From: Thamnaconus septentrionalis
Taxonomy: Eukaryota > Chordata > Actinopteri > Tetraodontiformes > Monacanthidae
Reading direction: 5' to 3'
DNA: 64,000 bases
Assembly (NCBI GenBank): GCA_009823395.1
Contig: CM020502.1
Location: 29,064,944 to 29,128,943, forward strand
Shown here: piece by piece, positions 45,562 to 63,330 of the stretch
Layout: each line of letters starts with the position of its first letter
How positions within the stretch are numbered: position 1 is the stretch's first letter
Notes under the pieces: generated by a model
Seen by the model: the letters and a program-made list of their open reading frames with translations, nothing else
The model's database searches: none
What the model was told of the DNA's origin: nothing
Program-made: the position numbers and the translations under genes

Positions 45562-46715
45562 CCAATCCACTGCTCAGGCTTCCAGGTTGCTTCCAATCAG
45601 TTCCAGATTAATTGTTAAAATAAAAGATAAAAGATTTATTTTTAGTGTCTCTATGATTCTTGTCACCAATTATCTTATTATGAACACAAACACAACATTC
45701 TTTTCTCATTTTATACAAAACACAAGTTTTATTTAATTAAATGATCATACTGAGAGAATTTACTCTCCTACGCGCACACACACACACAAGATATTTTTCT
45801 TTTCACTAATCTTGTCATAAATTACATTTTTATGACTAACACAAATGCATTTTTTTTTTTAACTTATTGTATGTAAAACTCAACTTTCCATGAAATGGAT
45901 CATACTGACAGAATCTAATATACCAAGAAACACCTTAAACACCTGTGTGAAATATATACTTGTTTAAAAAGTGAGGAAAAACACACACACACACACACAC
46001 ACCCTAGCTTCCATGTGACCGCTTTAACCTTATGCTTTGGCTCCGCCCCCCCCCTTCAGGCTGCTCTGAGATGCTGATGGCCAAGGTGGTGTCTGATCTG
46101 GCCAATAGGACGCCAGGAAAGGAGGCGGTGGCCATGGAGTCCTTTGCCAAGGCTCTGATGATGGTACGGCGAGCCACGCTGCTTCTTTTTCTAAACGTCC
46201 TGGTTGTAGCGACGCGTCTCACCATGCCCCCTCACCCCCCTTCCCTCCCCAGCTGCCCACCATCATCGCCGACAACGCCGGCTACGACAGCGCCGACCTG
46301 GTGGCCCAGCTGAGAGCTGCACACCAGGACAACAAGACCACCCACGGACTGAGTGAGTGGGCCCTGGCCACGTCCACTTCCTCACGCCTTTAAGAAAATC
46401 ACTAGATATATCACGGTGCGTTTTTTGTGGTGGTGGTCTCCTTGCAGACATGCTGGAGGGCACAGTGGGCGACATGGCCGACCTGGGAATCACAGAGTCC
46501 TTCCAGGTGAAGCGCCAGGTGCTGCTTAGTGCCTCGGAGGCCGCCGAGATGATCCTGAGAGTGGACAACATCATCAAGGCCGCACCCAGGTGGGTTGTCA
46601 AAGCAGCAGCAGCAGCAGCAGCATCGATGCTTGTGACAGTTGTATTCACCGAGTTGTGTGTGTGTGTGTGTGTGTGTGTGCGCGGAAGCGAGTCCCGGAC
46701 CACCACCCCTGCTAA
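41451..46715 (+). CDS. cct2: T-complex protein 1 subunit beta (CCT/TRiC chaperonin)
   Basis: Sixteen exons: 41451-41453 (ATG only), 42453-42527, 42659-42724, 42804-42915, 43464-43540, 43611-43723, 43888-44090, 44201-44301, 44424-44551, 44707-44810, 45162-45281, 45391-45519, 46060-46163, 46253-46352, 46448-46589 and 46685-46715. They total 535 codons plus stop, the human CCT2 length. CCT2 is one of eight subunits of the cytosolic ATP-driven ring that folds actin, tubulin and other proteins. Seen here: the group II chaperonin ATP motifs [25 protein letters not shown] and [15 protein letters not shown], then the apical and intermediate regions, [11 protein letters not shown], and [10 protein letters not shown] before a final exon KRVPDHHPC. 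The last acceptor lacks AG (CG at 46683-46684). An AG at 46687-46688 would give a different tail. An AATAAA lies at 46941. Confidence 0.95.
44815..45000. repeat. Degenerate (ACTGTAACAC)n minisatellite, cct2 intron
   Basis: Repeats of ACAACTGTAACAC and ACAGTATCAC words begin right after the donor at 44810. Similar words occur at 48285-48550 and 6050-6125. Confidence 0.75.
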
Positions 46716-46949
46716 GAAGGAGAGGAGCAGGAAGTTATTTATCACCTTGGTGTCGCTCCGCTGTTAGTTTCTCTTGTTTCTCCCGTGACTCCCATCTTTT
46801 CCTTGTGGAGGCGCCAACTAGCTAGCAGGCTAATGATACACACACACACATCATGGAGCCGACGTGTCCAGCAGGGTGATGGTTTGTGATGCTAACAGTA
46901 GCCGAGGTCACGCACTGCTTTGTCTTGTTTTGTTTACTGGAATAAATAA

Positions 46950-48680
46950 ATGAGTCAATCGTCATCACATGACCCTGTTGTTGTCGCTTCCTTGTGTGAC
47001 AGGATTTTTTTTTTCGTTGTTTGCTGCACAGTTAAAGGTCTAAGTGACCGAGACCTCACGTGGTCAACAGAGCAACAAAAAAAAAAAAAAATCACTTGTG
47101 CCTCATGATGATACAAACATGAACCACGTCTTCAGAGGTCAAGTTCCCTCTGAGGGCAGTTGTCCTCGCAGGCTTCCGTCCAATCAGAGGGCAGCACCTG
47201 ATCCCATCTCACACACACGCGGCGGACGAAGGGACGATGTTGAAGCCACTGCTGGTGGTTCTGCTACAGTGGACGTGGATGGGCTCAGCGCTGGTTCTGG
47301 TAGAAAACACTCACCCTGCTTGAACATAGCAGCGCCACCTTCAGATTGTCCTGCACACAGCACAGAGAGCTACATAAACAAAGTTCACCCACTTACTTCA
47401 AATCGATGAGGTCATAATAATGATGGTGAAATAAAGCTTCTCCTGTCTAATGTTCCATCTGTTAGTGGGGAGGAAGGAGTCATCCAGACATGTTTTTGTT
47501 GTTTGCCTGCCCACCTTTGTTTTTTTTTTTTTAGAAGTCATGAGAGGAAGTGATCAACAGGTGGCAGCATTGGCCAGTTAGACCAACAGACATATATGAT
47601 TGACGGGTTAAACGAACTGTGCATCATTATAGCCACCATTTTCAGTGAAAAATGTAGAGTACGTTTGCATTTCAACTATTACAACTTACAAAGTGCGCCC
47701 CCTAGAGTTCTCCTAAGGAAGATGAGCTTCCACAGCAACAAAACACGAACAGGCGCTACGCCCAGCGTTTGCCTGCTGTCGAGGCTCACTGGCACAACAG
47801 CGATGAGATCAACAACAAGGATAACTTTTTTTAAATTATTTTTTTGCAACTCATTACCAGAGCTGGACAAGTTATCAACATGCAGCTACAGGGAAAACTC
47901 TCCACTTGTTGCTGGGCTAAAATGACTGCAGGACTCAGTGTGTTTGATGGTGTAATTAGATTTTATTTATAAGAGATAAATGTTATTTCTCAGCACAGGA
48001 CATTTCAGTCTTGTTCTCCAGATTTGTCAACAGATGGCATTAGAACACAGGATATTCTTAATTCCCACCGTGATTCTCCGGACAGGAATCAAGCCAACAA
48101 CCTTTTCAGGCATCTCTCCTTGATGACCCATGACATTGCGGCTGCTCCGTTGCCCCTTAGGCTCAGTACTGTGGTGAAAACACGGGGCTCGAACGTCTCT
48201 GTGCTCTTTGACACGGGGTCATGTGACCTCTGGGTGCCATCCAGCTGCTTCAGCAAGGTCTGTGTTGCAGCCACACTGCACAACACTGTGCAATGCTACA
48301 CAACGCTGCACAGCACTGTGTAACACTGCCCAACATTATGTAACACTGTGCAACGATTTTTGACACTGCACAGCACAGCAGAAGCCTGCACAACATGGTG
48401 TAACACTATGTAACACTGTTACTGTGTAGGAAGGTGTACCACTGCACATCACTGCACAGCACTCTCCAACAACGTGTATTACTGTGAAAAATAGGTAACA
48501 CTGCGTTACACAGTGTAACCCTGCGTTACACTGTGTAACAATGTGAAACACAGTGTGTGGATTAGGGCAGTATGACAGTGGCGTTGTGTGCCAATAAATT
48601 GTGGAGACGTGACTTTTTTTGTTTGCCCACTCACATTGTGTCTTTGTGATCAGGGTTCAGTCTGCAGGAAATTAGTTGAG

Positions 48681-48724
<44 letters not shown>

Positions 48725-48990
48725 ATGGGCGCCCGTCTGACCAAGGCTCTCAGGTTTGGACACCGTGTGATGTGTTGCTCCGTCAGTTCGACTGGGTCTT
48801 CAGGTCAGAGGTCAGAACCGGGTCGCTGAACCCTCGCAGACCCAGAAATCCTTGGCTGTCTTCTCAAAGTTTGTAAAAAATAAATGGTGTGGGGCTGAAA
48901 ACCCAGAGAACATGTTGGAGGTTCTGAACCTGCGGCTGGGTTCAGATCAGGGTCTGAGGTCGGAGGTCGGACTCTGGGCCTCTTGGTGGC
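46950..48990. other. Intergenic region cct2 to best3 (convergent 3' ends)
   Basis: No leucine-rich-repeat gene is visible, although lrrc10 sits here in human. Contents: a poly-A tract (47075), unassigned sequence, an aspartic-protease-like fragment (48150-48262), a degenerate CACTGTGTAACA repeat (48285-48550) and a (TG)n run (48682-48720). Confidence 0.5.
48150..48262 (+). pseudogene. Isolated pepsin-family (A1) aspartic protease exon fragment
   Basis: The plus strand reads VSVLFDTGSCDLWVPSSC. This contains the A1 active-site motif DTGS and the following LWVPS of pepsin, cathepsin D and renin. The usual upstream IGTPPQ is replaced by KTRGS. No second active-site lobe or other exon was found within the window. 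It may be a decayed exon, a transposed fragment or a lone exon of a gene with very distant partners. Confidence 0.45.
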
Positions 48991-48997
48991 TTCCCTG

Positions 48998-54068
<5,071 letters not shown>

Positions 54069-54323
54069 TCTGAGACGCACTGGACACACGCACAAACACA
54101 CACACACACACACACGCACACAGGCACGAAAAAGAATTCATCTTCTTTACAAGGGGAAAAAAAACTCATTTTTTCCCCGTTGAAAAGCAACTTACAGGTG
54201 TTGTTTTCTTTTCGTCGGGCTTCTTCTTCTCTGGTTCCAAATGTCATCCAGCAGCTGCTTCAGCTTCATCCCTCTGTCTCACTCTCTCTCTCTCCCTGCT
54301 CTCTGTGCAGTGCTGCTGCCCAG

Positions 54324-54405
<82 letters not shown>

Positions 54406-54499
54406 CTGAAATGTTTAGCTCGCCAGATCATCCATATAACACGCGCATGTGTGTGTGTGTGTGTGGATAGACGGAAGGCAAGGTAAACACACATAAATA

Positions 54500-54888
54500 G
54501 AAACAACTGTCAGTCACATGATTTATTCAGTCATATTTTTAATCGAAAGACACTGGGGTCAGAGGCAGCTCAGTCTCACAGGAATAAAGTGCTGACTAAA
54601 ATTAACAATTAATTAATTTATTTATCAAATTAAATTAATTTATCAAATTAATTGTTGAACGCTTTGACGTCGCCAAGCGTTGTCACGCTTTACGCAAGAC
54701 GATTGTGATGTCAGAAAAGACGTGCGTTGTTCTATTTAAGGTGAAGTTTTCTCTTGAAACCGCGCAGGTCCAGCAGAGAAACAGCAGCAGAGTGAGACGT
54801 CCTTGCGGTTCAAGCTGTTCGTCAGTTCCTACGCATGCGCAGAGCGAACTCCCTCCTCCCCGAACCCGCCACCGCCGGGCCGCTTATC
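54500..54888. promoter_or_regulatory. Divergent intergenic region between best3 and the CYTH gene
   Basis: The first coding codons of best3 (54068, minus) and of the CYTH gene (54835 or 54889, plus) are about 0.8 kb apart, head to head. The right half (54690-54888) is GC-richer with several CpGs and a TATTTAAG at about 54733. A CT/CA microsatellite (54322-54402) lies nearer best3. Promoter activity is inferred from position only. Confidence 0.4.
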
Positions 54889-56804
<1,916 letters not shown>

Positions 56805-56959
56805 ACCTGAAGAAGAACCAAACCAACAAACCAAACACGCGCGCACCTTTTTATCTTGGACCACTTTTTGTTATAGCTGTATAGTGGCTGGAGTATTTTT
56901 GTAGACCTTGTTCATGTTTGGATGTGATGAGTCACATGATGTCAGGCTCAATAAACGAG

Positions 56960-58218
56960 CCCAGAGCTGAACCATCGCCGTCTGTTTCCTGCCTCTACCG
57001 CTAACAAAACCAATGCTAACGTAGCGTTCTGAGCTGTGGGCTGAGCTATCGCTGCAGCTCAGTGTGTGCGTGTGTGTGTGTGTGTGTGTGTTGGGATGCT
57101 GTCCATGGTGTTGTCGTCCTGCAGCACCTGAACGCACCTCGGACGCTCCAGTCAAACAGGCCTGAATCTCCGGCAGGTTGCTGGTTGCCATGGAAACTGG
57201 ACGGTTTCGTCAGACCTGTGTGCCACCGCCGTCAAATTAAAATGTAAATCCCTCAAGTCAAGTGCACCCCCGCCCTCCAAGCTGTGATTTCAGCATGTTT
57301 TTAATAGTAATGATAATAAGAATAATGATAATAGTACAAAGTCAGAAAATGACAGCCAGTCGCTGCAGTGTTGGATGAACCGACTGTTCTCTGCTCTCAG
57401 GTCAGTTCAGACGGGTTTAGACTGAGGCCTTCTGAGAGGGAGTGTAGGGAGGCGTTAAGTCCAGCAGAGGGCACAGTAGCACAGAGGTAGGTTCTACGGT
57501 GAGGTTGTTGGGTGAACTTTATTTTTATGGAAACGTTGCACTTTGTTGCGGCTTTTCCAGCAGACATCAAATGTCACATTTTGGTACTTTGAAATAATGT
57601 AAAACAATACAAGAATATTTATTTTTTAAATATTTTGATGCTGACTGTCAACATGAAATCAGTTGATTTAGTTCAATAGTTTTACAATAAGACTGAGACA
57701 AGTTTTTTTTGTTTGCTATAGATCTCAGTGTCTTTTGCATATGGATATTTGGTGTAAATCTGTTCAACATTTTGCCGTACGTCTCTGCGTCATTGTGGCC
57801 CCCTTGTGGCCGGTTGCAGTATCACTGCTGAAACTCGAATCTCCATGACGATTGCAAGGGGTTCTCGTCACGCACTTTGATTGGCTGTCTGATCGAGGGG
57901 GCGGGGTAACAGATGCACACACTGTTGGAGCTGCAGCTAGTTAGCCGTTAGCACGCTAGCACCAGCAGCGGGGAAGACACACGGGGAATGGTCATGTGAC
58001 TGCTGCTGCTGCTGCTGCTGCTTCGGTGCTGACTCTGACCCCCCCCACTCCTCTCCCCCCCTCCTCATGGTTTCCATGGCGACGAGGCCGCTCCTCCACT
58101 CCCACGCTGCTCACCCCCCCTCTCTCACTTACTGAAGAGAGAGAGAGAGAGAGAGAGAGAGGTGTGTTTTCTAACCCACGCACTAGAGTGGGAGACGGCG
58201 TGCACACTCACACGTGCG

Positions 58219-58259
<41 letters not shown>

Positions 58260-58325
58260 CTCACAGAGAGTGTGTGTCATGCTAGCAGTGTGTGGGCTGA
58301 ACGGACCAGCCTTCCACTCATCCTG

Positions 58326-58365
<40 letters not shown>

Positions 58366-58490
58366 TCCCTCTCTTCTCTCGTCTCCAGATACACCTCCTC
58401 TTCCTCCTCCTCCTCCTCCTCTCCTTCCACTCTGCATCGTCCCTCTCCTCCATCAGCAGTTCCGTTTTTCTCCTCCAGTTTGTCCATCAT
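56960..58490. other. Intergenic region after the CYTH gene
   Basis: No ORF with recognisable protein similarity. Contains CA/TG runs (57064, 58223-58257), a (CTG)n at 58001, (GA)n at 58136-58160 and (CT)n at 58326-58362. CpG-containing sequence near 57895-58100 may be a promoter of the gene starting at 58491. Confidence 0.4.
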
Positions 58491-58519
58491 GGTGGAGAAG
58501 CAGCCGCTGATCTTCTGGG
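58491..58519 (+). CDS. Possible first coding exon of an unidentified gene
   Basis: ATG in good context (CATCATGG) starts a short frame MVEKQPLIFW that runs into a canonical GTGAGT donor at 58520. The next exon was not identified. No homology was recognised, so this may be chance. Confidence 0.25.
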
Positions 58520-58528
58520 TGAGTCTCC

Positions 58529-58571
<43 letters not shown>

Positions 58572-58579
58572 GCTGCTCT

Positions 58580-59325
58580 GTAACTTTAAAAGTCATTCAT
58601 CGCCCTCACTCCTCTCCTTTCATCCCTCCGTCCAGGTCTTTCCTCTTCTCCTCTCTGACTTTTCCTCCTCCACCTCCTCCATCCGTCCTTCCTTCCTTCC
58701 TTCCTTCCTTCGTCCACTGTGTCCTTTTCCACCTTCTCATCCTCTCGTTTCATCCTTCCTTCTTTCTGTATTTTGCATTTCACACTTCCACGCTCTCTCT
58801 ATCCATCCATCCATCCATCTATCCTCCTCTGTTCCCCTGTTCTTTCCATCCTCCCTCTTTCGTCGATTTCTCCCTCTGTCCGATCCATCGCGCTGGTTCC
58901 CTCTCCTCCTCCCCCACCGCTCCCCCCTCCTCTCTCAGGTGTTCCCTCGCTTCCTCTTCCTCCTTTCCTCCTCACTTCCTCTCGTCCTCTCCTTCACCCT
59001 ATTCTCACTTCTTTTGCTAACTTCTCCCTCTTCTCTCCCTCCCTCCTTCCTTTCTTGCCCTCCTCAACTCACCGTCACCTCCTTTTTTTTGCCCCATTTT
59101 CTTCCCCCTCTCTTCCTCTCCTCCTCCACTTCCTGCCACCCCTCTCCCATTCCTCCCGTCTTTTCTCACCGTCTACCTCCATCTTTTCCAGCCCTCCCTC
59201 CACTTGCTCATCCCTTCCTTCCCCCTGGACTCTTTCTTTTCATTTCCCTCTCTATCTCTGCCCTCCTCTTCATTATTTCCTCTTCCTCTTTCCCCTGGCT
59301 TGCTTTGCTCTGCCGTCCTGTGTGT
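58580..59325. repeat. Pyrimidine-rich low-complexity tract
   Basis: About 750 bp of mostly C/T with TTCC and ATCC microsatellites. The long reading frame through it is serine/proline/leucine-rich and is produced by composition, not by a gene. Confidence 0.85.
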
Positions 59326-59332
59326 GTTATGT

Positions 59333-59334
<2 letters not shown>

Positions 59335-59378
<44 letters not shown>
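59335..59378. repeat. (CAG)n trinucleotide repeat
   Basis: About fifteen CAG units after the pyrimidine tract. No coding exon is recognisable around it. Confidence 0.95.
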
Positions 59379-59590
59379 GTGTGTAGGCCGTGGTCTCAGA
59401 TCGAGATGATCTGAAAATCCAACACTTCAAACAGGAAGTGGAAGTGAGTCTCCTCCTCCTCATCCTCCTCATCCTGCTGCTGCTGCACCAGGTTGCCTTC
59501 GCATCACCTTGTTTTTGACACATGGGTGTCCAAACTTCAGATGGTCTTCAGATGGTCAGAGGTCATCGCAGGCACACCTCTCCCTTCAGG

Positions 59591-59591
<1 letters not shown>

Positions 59592-59652
<61 letters not shown>
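59592..59652. repeat. (TG)n microsatellite
   Basis: About 61 bp of pure TG in the unassigned right-hand region. Confidence 0.95.
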
Positions 59653-59654
<2 letters not shown>

Positions 59655-59659
59655 CAGCT

Positions 59660-59708
59660 GTAAGATGACAGTGTTTAAAAAAAAAACAGAACAGCTCAGC
59701 TGTAGTTG

Positions 59709-59746
<38 letters not shown>

Positions 59747-60308
59747 CCCTCCTCTGCTGCACCTGTAGCCCTGAATAGTGAACAGACAGGAGCCACATTT
59801 CATCATCTGGGCATCAGCAGAGCTAAGTCTGCTAGCGCGCTAGCCGGTTGCTAGCAAAAATAGCTCTGCTGAGGAGTCCGCTGGAGAAAAATGTCTTCCT
59901 GCTGATGTTCCTCATCTCGCTGGAACCTCCTCTCAATATTTTTTTTAGGTCAGGCCCAGAACCACTGGCATTAAAAAATGTGTATTTTTCTTTCCTGCCG
60001 CGTTACGTTGCGTTTTGTTCGAAACCAATCCGTCCTTCACTGTGACTTTAACGACAGACACGGAAACTGTAGCTGCAAACCGGCTGCTGCCGCGTCGACA
60101 CGTGACACTCGAAGAGACAAAAGTCAAAGGTCGGCGTTGGCAAGCGGAGCCGGGGAGGGGGCGTCGGGGATTAGCCCGGTGTTGTTGACGTCCAGTCAAG
60201 GACACACGGCCGACTTCAATCCACACCTTCAGTCCTCAGCGGACGTTCAGACAGAGAGTCAGAGAGGATCTGCTGATTCCTGCTGATGTGAGATACATGA
60301 CGAGTGTG

Positions 60309-60344
<36 letters not shown>

Positions 60345-60835
60345 TGTGTGTCAGAGAGACAGAGAGATGATAATACAGTGTGTAAAATGAGCTCCTGCCA
60401 TTGGTTACCATGGTAATGGCCAAGGGAGCTACATTTTCAGCACACGCACACACACACACACACACACACTCGCAGTGGCTTGTTTCACACCTAACAATGA
60501 AAAGCATCTTTGTGATACGAGCACAAACTCGTTCGGTCATTCGTTCGTTTGTTCGTTCGTTCGCCTCCAAACTGAGCCGAGGAGTCGAATCAGAGGCAGA
60601 GGATGCTGATATTATTCAGAGTGACGCCGGGGTAGGGTTGCGGGGGGACAACCGCCGCTGTCTCCACTCATGCAAATGTATTTAAATGTTGCCTCAACTT
60701 GACTAAAAGCTTCCAGAGAGACGCTTCATGCAGAAAACGTCAACATTAGCTGCAATTAACTGTGAATTAAAATGAGCTTGAACACCAACAGACAATCTGG
60801 ACAGGCCACACACAGCACACACACGCATACAGTGT

Positions 60836-60872
<37 letters not shown>

Positions 60873-61437
60873 CAGTGCTGTCCAGCTTCGCAGCTTTTTC
60901 CTGCCAAACATCCGTTGACTTGGCAATGCAGACGGGAAACAGGAAGTGTGAGTCACAGGAAGTACTTCTAATCTTTGTCAAGTTCCCCCCCACAAAAAAA
61001 GGTGTTTCCAACTTGATTCAACACCTTACCCCCCCGCCGACCCCCTTCCCCTGACCAGCACGCTCTCGGCGGTCGTGCTAAGCTGCTAATGTTGCTTTAA
61101 TGCTAACGCTAGGTTATATGTTGTCTGTTTCTCCGCCGTCGGGACGTCGAACGCCAGCCAAACGCTAGCTTCTATGCTAAACATCAGACTGGCAAATCCA
61201 ACCACCTGCTGTCTCCAAAGTTTAACAAAAAAACAAACAACAAAAAAAAACAAAACATTGGGACATTGTTGGGCAGGATGCTAAGCGCTAACCGGGCTAG
61301 CCCGCACACAGGAACAGGAAGTGAGCGAGAGCAGCGTGGAGACCAGGATGTGGGCGTCGCGCTGCGTCTTCGTTGCCATGCTGACGGGGGGGTGCGAGCG
61401 CCACGTTGTGTAACCGACACAACCTGAAACGGCCTCC

Positions 61438-61479
<42 letters not shown>

Positions 61480-61640
61480 GAACACAACCGGGGCTGACCC
61501 ACTTCCATCCAGTCTCTTCTTCATCTTCTTCTTCTCCTCATTTGTTTTTTTTTAACTCTCCTCCCCCACCCTCCCTATGTTTCCTTCCTCACCCGCCTCC
61601 ACCCCCCCACCCCCCACCCCCACCTTCCTGCCCGCTCTTC
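59660..61640. other. Unassigned sequence, probably intronic
   Basis: Contains CA/TG runs (60312-60342, 60834-60870, 61441-61477) and several GCTAGC-rich stretches. No conserved exon was recognised on either strand. Confidence 0.4.
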
Positions 61641-61666
61641 CTCCGTTCTTCCTCCCTCTCCACAGG

Positions 61667-61980
61667 ATGGGCAGGGTCGCTCCCACAACTCAGTCTGAAA
61701 GTCCCGCAACTCTCGCCGCCACCGCCGCACAGCCGCAAAAACCAGCCGCATCCAGCCGCTAGCAGCAGCAGCAGCAGCAGCTCCAGAACCTTCATCAGAA
61801 CCTTCATCAGAACCTTCACCAGAACCTTCACCAGAACCTTCACCAGAACCCTCCAGCAGCCAGAAGCCCAGAGGTCCCAGAAGCAGGGCAGTTTAGTCAG
61901 AAGAACTCTGAGGCCACCACAGACCAGTGGGGAAGAACCAGTGTCGGCTGCTGGAACAGTTTGATGGGACTGCTGACAAT
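61667..61980 (+). other. Possible exon with CAG and 12-bp tandem repeats
   Basis: Begins after a pyrimidine-rich CTCTCCACAG acceptor-like sequence and ends at AATAG/GTGAGT. Inside are a (CAG)n run (61763-61781) and about six copies of a 12-bp AGAACCTTCA(C/T)C unit (61785-61850). One frame is open from 61763 to the donor (QNLHQNLHQ repeats) but has no start codon. It may be a 5' UTR exon of the gene suggested at 58491. Confidence 0.3.
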
Positions 61981-62510
61981 AGGTGAGTGACCGGCCGTCA
62001 TCGCTGGGCTAACTGGAGCCCGGTCGCTTTGATCTGGATCACCGACAACGGTTGAACTCCTGCCGCTTCTCATCCACACGCCTGTCCAAACTGACCAACT
62101 CAGCAGGGGGATTTGGGAGTAATCCGATCCAGATGTGACCAGCAGGGGGCAGCGGGGTTGTTTGTCGGTGGTCCGGAAAAAAATGTTTCCGTTTGTTTAC
62201 GCTCCTGCGTTGCATTTTGACCGCAAACGTCGTCAGAAACTCTAAAATAGCTCGACCTTTGACCTGGCACAGAAATAAACCCTTCGGCTTCTTTACAATT
62301 CTTTGATTGGCCACGGGGTGGCGCTAATTTTCAAAGTAGCTCTTTTAGAAAGTTAAATTGACTCCTCAAACGGCGAACAAACGCGCCTCAAAATGTTGTG
62401 TTAGCAGTGTGCTAGTGGGCTAACAGGCTAATGGTAGCGGCCAGCCTGTGGTGATCAGCTGACCTGCGATCAGTAGGCGGGACAATCATCACCTCAGAGT
62501 CCGTTTGAAT

Positions 62511-62513
<3 letters not shown>

Positions 62514-62573
<60 letters not shown>
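62514..62573. repeat. (TG)n microsatellite
   Basis: About 60 bp of pure TG. Confidence 0.95.
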
Positions 62574-62574
<1 letters not shown>

Positions 62575-62848
62575 CTACACAACCTCAAACACTCAACACC
62601 TCCCACCAAACAGACAGGAAGTAAAAAAAAAAATCACCACTACTACTTTTTCAGGTCGACCAATCAGAAAGTGAGTGTCACTGACCAGCTAGCCGGCGTG
62701 CTAAGCTAGCAGACGTTGCCATGACGTTAAACTAAAAACATCTAGTGGATGATATTTTTTTTTTTCATCCCGGCCGCCAAGTGTTGACTCGCTGAGCTCT
62801 CCAATCGTTTAGTTTGGTCTGAGTTCTGAAGATCAACCAGGAGGTTCT

Positions 62849-63330
62849 GATCACCTCCTGCTCCTCCTCCTCCTCCTCCTCCCTCTCCTCCTCATCCTCC
62901 TCCTCCCTCTCCTCTTCCTGCTTCTTCGTTCTTCTGCTGCTTCTCCTCCTCCTCCTCCTCCTCCTCCTCCTCCTCCCTCTCCTCTTCCTGCGTCTTCATT
63001 CTCCTGCTCCTCCTCCTCCTCCCTCTCCTCCTCCTCCTCCTCCCTCTCCTCTTCCTGCGTCTTCATTCTCCTGCTCCTCCTCCTCCTCCCTCTCCTCCTC
63101 CTCCTCCTCCCTCTCCTCTTCCTGCTTCTGCCTCGTCCTCCTCCTCCTCCTCCTCCTCCTCCTCCTCCTCCCTCCCTCCTCCTCTCCTCTCCTCTTCCTC
63201 GTCTTGCATCTCTCCTGCTCCTGCTCCTCCTCCTCCACCCTCTCCTCCTCCCTCTCCTCTTCCTGCTTCTTCATTCTCCTGCTCCTCCTCCTCCTCCTCG
63301 TCCTCCTCCTGCTCCTCCTGCTCTTGCAGA
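62849..63330. repeat. (CCT)n-type polypyrimidine minisatellite
   Basis: About 480 bp of CTCCTC repeats with a longer period marked by CTCTTCCTGC followed by TTC, which recurs at roughly 55-130 bp spacing. A second CCT tract lies at 63560-63620 and a CAG run at 63808-63836. Confidence 0.9.

Noticed and set aside
58162..59334. A 390-codon reading frame rich in Ser, Leu and Pro
   Set aside because: It runs through CA, CT and TG microsatellites and a long pyrimidine tract; composition alone keeps it open and no domain is visible.
59335..59378. Polyglutamine-coding exon
   Set aside because: The CAG run has no recognisable coding context or conserved splice sites.
61349..61411. Short signal-peptide-like frame MWASRCVFVAMLTGG
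   Set aside because: Only about 20 codons, no donor in frame and no homologue recognised.
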